Of a DNA stretch of 64,000 bases, positions 55,302 through 64,000 are shown in pieces (positions within the stretch are counted from its first letter, which is position 1; every line of letters starts with the position of its first letter). The translations under genes and the position numbers were made by a program. The notes beneath the pieces are model-generated. The model ran no database searches. It was not told the DNA's origin and worked only from the letters and a program-made list of their open reading frames with translations. The stretch is from Pratylenchus scribneri (taxonomy: Eukaryota; Nematoda; Chromadorea; Rhabditida; Pratylenchidae): contig JAQSEB010000223.1 in NCBI GenBank assembly GCA_030063045.1, positions 247,530-311,529 on the forward strand, written 5' to 3'.

Positions 55302-58300
55302 ATGGGTATCGTTGAAAAAATCCAAGAAATTGAACGCGAAATAGGCCGAACGCAGAAAAACAAAGCAACCGGTTTAGTTTTTGCCCCATATTCATGTTTT
55401 AGCGATAAATTTTCAGAATATCATTTGGGTGTTCTGAAAGCGAAGTTGGCCAAATACCGGCAAGAATTGCTGGAACCATCGCAGAAAGGCGGAGGCGGAA
55501 AAGGCGAAGGCTTCGATGTGATGAAAAGCGGAGATGCGCGAGGTTGGAATTTAAGGGAAAATTTTTTGCAGACAAAACAGATTTTATGACTTCTAATAAA
55601 TCAGAAAACGGTTTTAAACCCTACAAACCTTATATAAATTTGTAGATCTAATCGAGGTGCATCGAATGATAAATAAAACAGGTTTTGGCCCAACATTAAA
55701 GTGGTTTAAAACCAAATTCGGAAATATGGTTTGACAGGTTTAACACCCTTAATTTTGGGTCAAAACCTTGCATTTTATATACCATTCGATGCATCTCGAT
55801 GAGATCTACTAATTCGTATAAGATTTGTAGGGTCGAAAACCGGTCTCCGATTTATTAGAAGTCAAAATCTGTTTTGTCTGCAAAAATAGTAACCAAATTT
55901 AAGCACATTTTCCATTAAAAAAATATATTTTAGTGGCACTTGTTGGATTCCCATCTGTTGGTAAATCAACTTTCTTATCAACTGTGACCACTACCGGTAA
56001 ATTTCGATGAATTTTAATTAAAATTATTCGCATTTTTTCAGAAAGTGTTGCCGCTTCATAGTAATTTCATTTGGCCCATTTAATATTTTTAATTGATTTT
56101 TAAGTGAATTTACAACTTTGACCTGTATTCCGGGTGTCATTGAATACGGCGGAGCGAATATACAATTATTGGATTTGCCAGGTTCATTTAATTAATGAAT
56201 AATTTTTAAAATGCCTAAAAGATTAAACCGGTTTAGAAGATTTTCCCAAACCTATAAACCTTATAACAATCGATGATCTTGTCAAGATGCATCACTATCA
56301 CTTGATTATGTTTTGGTTTAGGGTTTAACCAACTCTAACCTAGTTTTGAACCATTAAATCAAAATGTGGTTTAAACCGTTTAAAACCCTTTAATTGTTGA
56401 CCAAACCATAACCAAATTATCAATGCGTCTTGACCAGCTCTATCCAATTTTGGGTATATTTGGTTTGTGAATGTATGGAACAAACCCTCCTTAAACCGGT
56501 TTAATTATTTTGGAAAATTAAATACTATCTATTTAATTTATAATTTTTAATATCATAAAATTCTTTTTTTTCTAGGTATCATTGAAGGCGCATCCCAAGG
56601 AAAAGGTTAACAAAATATAAATTAATTAATCTTAATAAATAATTTGACTTAAAATAGGTCGAGGAAGGCAAGTTATTGCGGTGGCCAAGACAGCGGATTT
56701 AATTTTGATGATGCTCGATGCGACAAAGGGTGACATTCAGGTAAAATTTAAAATAATAATTTCGCGAAAAGATTAAACCGGTTTAATGGTTTGTCCCACA
56801 TATTCACCAACCAAATATACCCAAAATTGGATAGAGCTGGTTAAGGACGCATTGAATGGTATATAATTTGGTTATGGTTTGGTCAACAATTAAAGGGTTT
56901 TAAACGGTTTAAACCACATTTTGATTTGGTCAACAATTAAAGGGTTTTAAACGGTTTAAACCACATTTTGGTTTGGTCAACAATAAAGGGTTTTAAATGG
57001 TTTAAACCACATTTTGGTTTAATGGTTCAAAACTAAGTTAGAATTGGCTAAACCAAAGCCAAAATATAATCAAATGATGCGTCTTGACTGAGATCTATCG
57101 ATTTAGTATACGGTTTGTGGGTTTAGGATAAACCATTAAACCGGTTTAATCTTTTCGCCATCTTTCCAATAAATTAATTCAAAATTAATTTTAGAAAAAA
57201 CTTTTGGAAAAAGAGCTGGAAGAAGTGGGCATTCGCCTGAACAAAAAGCGTCCGAATATTTATTTCAAAAAGAAGCCCGGCGGTGGCATAAAATTCACGC
57301 ACACCGTAGCCCTCACTCATTGTGATGAGAAAATGATTTCCAACATTTTGCATGAGTACAAAATTTTCAACGCTGACATCATTTTTCGGGAGAATAGCAC
57401 GTTGGAGATTTTTAAATAATTTTTTAATAATTTAAAATTTTAAAGTGTTGATGAATTGATCGACGTGATTCAAGGCAATCGAGTCTATATTCCATGTGAG
57501 TTTTTTTTTAAATTAAATTATATTTCGGCTAGAATTCTACTAGAGGATTTATAAAAATGAATAAAAAATACCTTCCAAGCCCAAAAGAAAATAATTTCCC
57601 TTCAAGGGATTCGAATAGTCACATAGGCAAAAAAATTTTGGGAGGGGGCCAAAATTTTTGGGAGGAGGCAATTTTGACCAAATGGCCTCGCAGAGACAAA
57701 TTTTTCCCTCAAACGGGTCCCCCCATTACTTTTTTTTTTCCTATTTTTCGGAGGGGGGCATATCCCCCTAGTTGGGGGGTGGGGTGGGGGGCTCTGGATT
57801 CGAACTCGGGACCAATTTGAAAAATGAAGGGGGTAGTGGGGAATGGGTACCCTCTAATTGTTCGTTTGGTATCTTCTCCTTTTTTGATAAAAAAATGAAT
57901 TTATTTATTTTTGCCTAAAGTGCATATTTATGGGGTCTTGAGGCCAGGGAATAGGAATTTGGAATTCTTTTCGAGATATGATCTTTCAGAATGGTTCAAA
58001 AACCAATAAAAAACAGGTATGGTTCAAAAACCGGTTTTAATAAAACAAATTTATTTAGACGATAAAATGGGATTTTGAACAAAGAGAAATAGAATTTAAT
58101 GAAATTTTAAACCGATTTTTGAATCAGTGATTCGAATTCAAAATGAATGTCAAATTCGAATTCTCTGACCTAGAAAACCTCTTAAAATATAAATTTTAAG
58201 GCAGAAATAAGTAACTTCAATTTTTTCTCCAAATGCCAGGGACCTTTAGGTCGAAAAATTTTAAATTTTTTTGCAATTAAAATAAATAATTTAATATTAT

Positions 58301-59156
58301 TGAATATAGGTCTATATGTGTACAACAAAATTGATCAAATCAATTTGGAAGAGATGGACCGGCTGGCCAGAATGTCACCGCACAATGTGGTCATCAGCTG
58401 TGAATTGAACCTAAATTTGGATTGTATGCTTCAACGAATTTGGGAATATTTGGCGCTGAAACGAGTTTATACGAAAAAGCCGGGAAATCCACCAGATTTA
58501 GGTTCAATTTTGATTAATTTGCCGAAAAAATTCTATAATGGTTTATCCAAAACCCCCAAACCGTATACCCAATCGATATATCTCGATCAAGACGCAACAT
58601 TTGATTATGTTTGGCTTTGGGTTTAACCATTCCAAACTTAGTTTTGAACCATTAAACCAAAATATAGTTTAAACCGTTTAAAACCCTTTAATTGTTGACC
58701 AAACCAAAAAGTGGTTTAAACCGTTTAAAACCCTTTAATTGTTGACCAAACCATAACCAAATTATATACCATTCAATGCGTTTTGACTGACCAGCTCTAT
58801 CCAATTTTGAGTATATTTGGTTTGTGAATGTGTGGGACAAACCCATCTTAAACCGGTTTAATTATTTTTGCCTTATTTATTCGGCAAATTAAATTATTAA
58901 TTAAAAGGTCCAAGTGATGGAATAATTTTGCGCTCTTCGGCCACCGTTGAGCATGCTTGCCATGCCTTGCATCGCACATTGGCCCAAGCATTTCGCTATG
59001 CAATTGTTTGGGGAACGAGTACAAAATTTTCACCCCAACGAGTTGGAATAACCCATAAAGTTTTATTTTTATTTAATTTAATTAATTAAATTAATATTTT
59101 ATTTTTTTTATTAGTTGGCCCATGAAGATGTCATTCAAATTGTGAAGAAGAATTGA
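55302..59156 (+). CDS. DRG2: DRG2, developmentally regulated GTP-binding protein 2
   Basis: Twelve exons: 55302-55371, 55417-55542, 55934-55996, 56042-56060, 56105-56181, 56576-56605, 56658-56740, 57195-57400, 57446-57495, 58310-58501, 58908-59059, 59115-59156; 1,110 bases, 369 aa (human 364). It shows a helical N-terminus, P-loop GFPSVGKST, the switch and G3 parts [15 protein letters not shown] and [24 protein letters not shown], the insert [15 protein letters not shown]4 motif NKID, the SCE stretch, and a C-terminal TGS domain ([15 protein letters not shown] ... EDVIQIVKK). [10 protein letters not shown] and YTKK distinguish DRG2 from DRG1. It is a ribosome-associated GTPase that works with an RWDD1/DFRP2-type partner. 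Exon 4 is only 19 bases. Introns 2, 5, 7 and 10 are almost entirely palindromic elements. Confidence 0.97.
55562..55886. repeat. Family A palindromic element in DRG2 intron 2
   Basis: The outer arms TTTTTGCAGACAAAACAGA and TCTGTTTTGTCTGCAAAAA are a perfect pair in this copy, differing from the ACCCAAAA outer arms of other family A copies. It starts 20 bases after the splice donor and covers 83% of intron 55543-55933. Confidence 0.88.
56208..56526 (-). repeat. Family B palindromic element in DRG2 intron 5, one internal unit
   Basis: This is one of the shortest copies. It starts AAAATGCCTAAAAGATTAAA and ends GGAAAATTAAATAC. It covers about 81% of intron 56182-56575. Confidence 0.85.
56763..57160 (+). 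repeat. Family B palindromic element in DRG2 intron 7, three internal units
   Basis: The ends CGAAAAGATTAAACCGGTTT and AAACCGGTTTAATCTTTTCG are a perfect 20-base pair. It covers about 88% of intron 56741-57194. Confidence 0.88.
57600..57830. repeat. G-rich repeat in DRG2 intron 9
   Basis: The blocks GGGAGGGGGCCAAAATTTTT and GGGTCCCCCCATTACTTTTT resemble the interior of the G-rich hAT elements near 35 and 37 kb, but I find no inverted ends. Two GGATTCGAA-type words recall tRNA B boxes. Confidence 0.4.
57858..58258. repeat. Family D palindromic element in DRG2 intron 9
   Basis: Inner arms GGAATTTGGAATTCTTTTC and AAAATGAATGTCAAATTCG pair imperfectly, and the centre has TTCAAAAACCGGTTTTAAT. It shares intron 57496-58309 with the G-rich repeat. 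Confidence 0.55.
58516..58892 (-). repeat. Family B palindromic element in DRG2 intron 10, two internal units
   Basis: The outer arms TTAATTTGCCGAA and TTCGGCAAATTAA are perfect and lie only about 15 bases from either splice site, so the element makes up about 93% of intron 58502-58907. This is the clearest case of an intron that is nearly nothing but element. Confidence 0.9.
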
Positions 59157-59892
59157 AATGGAATTGACGAGATTAATTATTTTTAATTTGTTTATTGTTT
59201 ACAAGATAAAATTAAATTTATTTTTTTTTTATATAATCGAACAAAAAATATTGTAAAAAGACAATATTTATATTTTCTCACATAATAAATAATCATTTGG
59301 CAATTCTTCGGAATTGTAGTACCGAAAAAAAAATTAAAATTTAAAAATTTTATCTGACAAAATAATAAAAAATTTCAAAAAATTTTCTGAAAAAATTTCA
59401 AAAATTTCGTAATAAGATTCAAAAAATTTTTTTAAAAATTCAGAAAATTTTTTCAGGAAAAATAATACAAAATTTCAACAATAGTTTTCTGAATGATTAA
59501 AATTTCAAAAATTTTTCTGAAAATTTATAAAATATAAAAATTTTTTTCTTTAAAAATTTCATAAAATTTCTGAAAAAAAAATAATAAAAAATTTCAAAAA
59601 TTCTTTGAAAAAAAATTTTAAATATTGTTTTCTGAAAAATGATAAAAATTTCAAAAATTCTTTTCTGGAAAAATAACAAAAATATATTTTTCTTAAAAAA
59701 TAAAAATTTCAAAAATTGTTCTTTTTTGAAAAATTATAAAATTTTTCATAAAAAGTAAAAATTTCAAATTTTTCTTGGGGTTTTCAAGAGACAAAAAATA
59801 GTCACTTTTTGGTTTTGATATTATAATTCCGAATCGATTTGCCAATCAATCAATCATTCAATCAATAATTAACATTTAAAATTAAGTAAAGG
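59157..59892. other. Intergenic region between DRG2 and DMAC2-like gene
   Basis: It is low-complexity, with repeated ATTTCAAAAATTTTTCTGAA-like text (59330-59780). No gene is seen. Confidence 0.6.
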
Positions 59893-62800
59893 ATGTTCTT
59901 CCCAATTCGAAGAAGCAATCATAAATTTTTGTTTGCAAAAAACCAACAACATTGCAGCAGCAGAACATCCATATGGAGCCGAATCCGCGTGAATTATTGG
60001 CGTCGATTTGAGCGATGGCAGGAAATTATAAAGCACAATGACGAATTCACTGAATGGAATCGGAGACGAACGAATTATATTCGACTTAGTGATGAGGTAT
60101 GAGTGAAGAAAATTAAACAATAATAAATTTTACTTTATTCGAATTATTCAGCTCTACTTGACACCGGAGAATTCGGATGAAGGTTTTTTTTTATTTATTT
60201 GATGCAAAAAAATTACAAAATATTGGCATGAAAATGCAATAAATAATGGTGAAAAATTCCCAAAATATTGACCAAAAAAATTATTAAAATTTTTTTGACG
60301 CAAAATTGAATCATGCAATAAAATTTAAGCTAAAAATGGTACTAAAATGGAAAATTTTTTTTCGCTATATATGATTGGGGAAAATTTTTTGACCAATATG
60401 GTCTAATTGAAAAAATTTTGAAGAAAAATTGGTAATAATACGGTTTGGAAAAAAATAAATTTAAATGCATGTTTTTGGGGTTTTCTTATTTTCACCTTAA
60501 AATGCAACGTTTATGTGTTTTACAGGTCGATGGCTCCGATTATCATTATCGCATTATCATTATCTTTAAATTCTGAACACTCCAAGTGGTTCAAAAATCG
60601 GTCTAAAATTTTTTTATTACTGTCCAAGAATTTAAGAACATTTACTGTGTTAAAAAGAGCGTTTCCAATCCATACTATCCATTCCAGACCATTTCGGAGC
60701 CATTATAATCATCCCGAAATAGTTAAATCACTAAAAATCCGGACCCCATTTATGAGTTAATTTAGTGTCTAATTAAATTAAAATTTTCAGTAAAAGTCAA
60801 GAAGCCATTCCAAGAGCAAGATCGATGGAACAGAGGAAATATACCAATAGCAATTGCAAAGCAATTGAAGTCATTGGTTGGTATTTTGCTGGAAATTTTA
60901 AATTAATTAATTATTTATTAAAGCGTTACGTGGACCATTCATTCGATAATATTCGACGCGTTAAAGAATATGAGAAATTTCAAGCACTTCAATATGATCA
61001 AAGGTGAGAGAGATTATTTTGTGATTTTAATTTTATCTAATAAATAAATATTATGACTAGTGATAATATAAAAAAAAAGTAGACCTCGAAAAAACGGTGT
61101 CAAAATTATCCCTAAAAATGCAAAACAAAAATTGAATTTTAACATTTTTATTAAAGCTAAATGATGTAATATTATTACTAGCTAGAGATCAGATTAAGAT
61201 CACAAAGTACCCTTGTTTTTTTAGTTAAATTTGCCAAAGATGGGTTTCGGAAACACAAAATTTGTTATTTTTGTTTTTTATGGCAAGAAATTTTCCTTCA
61301 AAAAGCGACAAAAATTGATAAATTTAAATCAAAAATATGAAATAAATGCTAAAAAATTATTTTTGTGCATTTCTCCTCAAATCTGATACATCCAAAAAAT
61401 GGTTCAAAACCTGAAAACCCCCTCTCTAATCGTTACTTAAAATAAAATCCTTAATTTTCTATAGATTATCAAAATTGTCAAATGGTTTTTATTTTATTAA
61501 TGAATTAACTTCCCTAATTGTTCTAAAATACAAAAATTTCAATCACAAAATTTTATTAAACATTTAAATAATAATAATTTTTTAAGATTTTTGCCCGAGC
61601 GTTTAATATTTCTTGGCCCAGATTTGGCCGCAGCCCATTTCATTGTGCACCGGCATGGCACCGTGAAATTTGTGAACGATCCAAAATGGCATAAACGTGA
61701 GGGAAGATTGAAAAAATACACATTGCCGGGCCGAAAGATCGATGGACTTTATATTGAGGTAATTTTAATTTTAGATTTTTTCAAAATTTAATCATTTTTT
61801 TAGGCCATTGATGCATCCAAAACGGATTTAATGTTTGAAGGTACACACAAAATTTTCTTATTTAATAAAATTAAATTTTTTTTAAAGGATTTGACAATTT
61901 GTACGATTTGGAATTTCTTCGAATGCTTAGCCTGAGGGAATGCTATTGGATTGATGATTGGGTGCTGAGCCGGATTGGCTCAATGTTTGCAGATTCACTG
62001 GAAATGCTCGATCTCAGCCATTGTCGTAAAATATCCGCAAAAGGTGGGTCCATTTTTTATGAAAATTATTAAAATATTTTGAAAAAATATAAATTTTTTG
62101 TATTTTCGAAAAAAAAAACAAATTATGATTTGCGAAAAACACAAATATTGATTTGCGAAAACACAAAAACACAATTTCTGATTTGGTAAAAACACATTTT
62201 CTGATAAAAACAAATTATTCTGATTTGCTTAAAACACATTTTCTGACTAAAACACAAATTCTGATTTGCTAAAAACACAAATTCTGATTTGCTAAAAACA
62301 CAAATTCTGATTTGCTAAAAACACAATTTCTGATTTGCTAAAAACACAAATTCTGATTTGCTAAAAACACAAATTCTGATTTGCTAAAAACACAAATTCT
62401 GATTTGCTAAAAACACAAATTCTGATTTGCTAAAAACACAAATTCTGATTTGCTAAAAACACAAATTCTGATTTGCTCACAATTTCTGTTTGCTAAAAAC
62501 ACAAATTCTGATTTGCTAAAAACACAAATTCTGATTTGCTAAAACACAATTTCTGATTTGCTAAAAACACAAATTCTGATTTGCTAAAACACAATTTCTG
62601 AATTGCTAAAAACTCAAATTCTGATTTGCTAAAAACACAATTTCTGAATTGCTAAAAACTCAAATTCTGATTTGCTAAAACACAATTTCTGAATTGCTAA
62701 AAACTCAAATTCTATCCTTCTGAAATTCCGGGACTAAATCCTTCTGGAATCCCGGGACTAAATCCTTCTGGAATCCCGGGACTAAATCCTTCTGGAATCC

Positions 62801-64000
62801 CGGGACTAAATCCTTTTGGAATCCCGGGACTCAAAAACACAAATTATTCTGATTTATGGAACTCAACAATATCAAATAAATAATTTATTATTTTAATTTA
62901 AAAAATTATATGGGAATTCATTATCAAAAATTATTCAGTTTATTTAAATCACACTTTTTAGGCTTTCTCGGACTTCGGAATCTTCACAAATTACGATTTT
63001 TACGTCTGGATGGCTTGGAAAAAGTTGAGGGCATCGCAAAGAGTGCATTGATGTTGGAGGATGCCATCCCAAATTTGATGATAACTGGACTGGGTCTGTT
63101 TGTTTGGGGAAAACCCTACAAATTGAGGAATATTTGAACACATTTTTTTGTGCAGATTATGATCATGCATTGGCAAAATTCAATGAGGAAGAGGAATTGC
63201 TCAAGAATGATCGAGTGGTCTTGGATGCAAAAGGTAGGTTGTGGCCAGAAATGTTTAATATGGATGGGCCCATAGTTAGGGGAATTCCTACACTGAAAGC
63301 TAAAATCTAATCAAAAGCTTCTCGATTACGAAAACGGCTGAGGATAATTGGCATTTTTATAGTAAAAATAGTGAATCCCGGATTTTGGAAATTTTGGCCG
63401 ATTGGCAAAGGAAATATTCTTTGTTAGGCTAAACTTATTAGGGATCGAAAGTTCTATTCCCTTCCACTCCACTACATATAATTTTTTGGTTGAAAAACGC
63501 GATTTTTATTCTTTTTAAGGCATTTTCTAAAAGAATTTATTAAAAATGGTTTAAAAAGTTCAAAAAAATTAATTTAAAAAGTCAAAAAATTCAATTTTTC
63601 CCTATTTTTGTATCTGCCTTAAATTATCTACTTATCCGGGCCTTAAAATTATAAATCCAATTTAATTTCCTCTTCCTTCATAGGCAATGCCTTTGTCGAA
63701 GATGACAATGGCCGTCTATTTTTTGTTGGTGGTGATTCAGTCAATGAGAGGCCAGCAGTTTGCGATGCGGATAAACCGCTGATGACATCGTTGATTCGAA
63801 GGGAATTGCCCAAAATGGATCCAGATGAATTCGAGCAAGTGGACGAATTGGCCAAAGGTAAAAAATTGGAACGGGAGAATGTATGAATTTAATGGCTGAA
63901 TTTTATAGGAAAGCTACGCCATTTTTTGCTCGGCTCACCCAGTGGATATTCGTGGACGGAACAGGTGGGGGTGAATAGAAATTCTAGGCCTTTTTGGCCT
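59893..64000 (+). CDS. DMAC2: DMAC2/ATP5SL-like mitochondrial leucine-rich protein (open at right edge)
   Basis: Exons: 59893-60096, 60152-60182, 60791-60876, 60924-61003, 61587-61758, 61804-61840, 61888-62042, 62962-63093, 63156-63233, 63684-63857, 63909-63964, with a further GT donor and more exons beyond the window. The start is basic and hydrophobic (MFFPIRRSNHKFLF), fitting a mitochondrial target peptide. The middle has HGTVKFVND and AIDASKTDLMFEGFDNL, then leucine-rich text LRMLSLRECYWIDDWVLSRI, MLDLSHCRKISAKG and LGLRNLHKLRFLRLDGLEKV, which match human DMAC2, an assembly factor of the complex I distal membrane arm. The last three exons form an acidic extension that I do not know from DMAC2. 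The junction between 62042 and 62962 is out of phase by one base with the best splice sites. Confidence 0.85.
61200..61440. repeat. Dispersed repeat in DMAC2 intron 4
   Basis: It shares AAAATTTGCCAAA/GCCAAAAA-type text and the AAATCTGAT..CAAAAAATGG end with 43690-43980 and 36605-36950. The family has no clear inverted ends. Confidence 0.35.
62105..62700. repeat. Minisatellite, about 23-bp unit, roughly 25 copies, in DMAC2 intron 7
   Basis: The unit is TCTGATTTGCTAAAAACACA plus AAT. Copies differ by single bases or small deletions, and a higher-order pattern with GAATTGCTAAAAACTCAAA appears at the right end. Confidence 0.9.
62713..62835. repeat. Second minisatellite, 24-bp unit, five copies, directly adjacent
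   Basis: The unit CCTTCTGGAATCCCGGGACT plus AAAT is unrelated to its neighbour and almost perfect. It is followed by one further AAAACACAAATTATTCTGAT copy of the first type, so it seems to have grown inside the first array. Confidence 0.9.

Noticed and set aside
18451..58892. Family B palindromes as telomere-like or satellite arrays
   Set aside because: Each copy is a discrete unit with inverted arms inside an intron, not an extended array.
56208..58892. TTAA target duplications (piggyBac-type) around family B
   Set aside because: TTAA-like bases flank some copies, but the surroundings are so AT-rich, and the ends so variable, that this cannot be told from chance.
58516..58907. Family B creating splice sites through a duplicated AGGT
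   Set aside because: DRG2 introns 5 and 10 have AG|GT at both borders, but other family B introns do not, so a fixed protosplice duplication is not supported by this window alone.
59330..59780. Protein frame rich in Phe and Lys on the minus strand
   Set aside because: Product of low-complexity ATTTCAAAAATTTTT repeats between genes.

Overview
The window is nuclear DNA from a nematode. The genes are split into many small exons by AT-rich introns that mostly end in TTTTTAG or TTTCAG, the retroelement is a Pao/BEL element with an Env region of the kind known from nematodes, and the 18S/ITS1/5.8S sequence looks like that of tylenchid plant parasites (the ITS1 stretch around GGGACGCCAGCACCCC resembles cyst-nematode relatives). 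The phylum is fairly secure; the tylenchid placement is an inference from memory of rDNA.

Layout. (1) 1-9059: the 5' half of a Pao/BEL LTR retrotransposon on the minus strand. It has an LTR (8846-9059), a primer-binding site, and one uninterrupted frame of at least 2,863 codons carrying Gag, protease, reverse transcriptase, RNase H, integrase and an Env-like region, running off the left edge. (2) 9401-11696: a broken rDNA unit on the minus strand (5.8S lacking its 3' end, ITS1, complete 18S), with no 28S; spacer-like DNA follows to about 13 kb. (3) 13.0-17.2 kb: a hAT-type miniature element with a perfect 8-bp target duplication, degenerate tandem repeats, and a 2.8-kb minisatellite of 24-bp units. 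(4) 17.6-24.1 kb: a RAB3GAP2 homologue on the minus strand that stops after its N-terminal domain, beside the minisatellite. (5) 24.2-31.1 kb: short genes on the minus strand, two with signal-peptide-like starts. One contains a second array of the same 24-bp minisatellite in the opposite orientation. (6) 31.8-54.5 kb: four conserved genes on the minus strand, RABGEF1 (Rabex-5), SLC25A15-like mitochondrial carrier, PRPF19 and KSR. (7) 55.3-64.0 kb: DRG2 and the start of a DMAC2-like gene on the plus strand.

Exon models were built by eye from splice sites, reading frame and family motifs. Summed exon lengths are divisible by three and give family-typical sizes for DRG2 (369 aa), PRPF19 (510 aa), SLC25A15-like (295 aa) and RABGEF1 (482 aa). 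KSR is shorter (439 aa) because it starts at the C1 domain. RAB3GAP2, DMAC2 and one secreted-protein gene each have one junction whose phase I could not reconcile.

The most striking pattern is in the introns. At least four families of long, imperfect palindromes (called A, B, C and D here) occur again and again, and almost every copy sits inside an intron of a conserved gene, making up about two-thirds to nine-tenths of it. Family B alone has ten copies, all in introns of five unrelated genes. This looks like an introner-like or intron-restricted foldback-element system and is the main candidate for something undescribed. Functionally the conserved genes are housekeeping or signalling genes: two Rab regulators (RAB3GAP2, RABGEF1), a spliceosomal ubiquitin ligase (PRPF19), a Ras-MAPK scaffold (KSR), a ribosome-associated GTPase (DRG2) and two mitochondrial proteins. 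I see no operon-like spacing.
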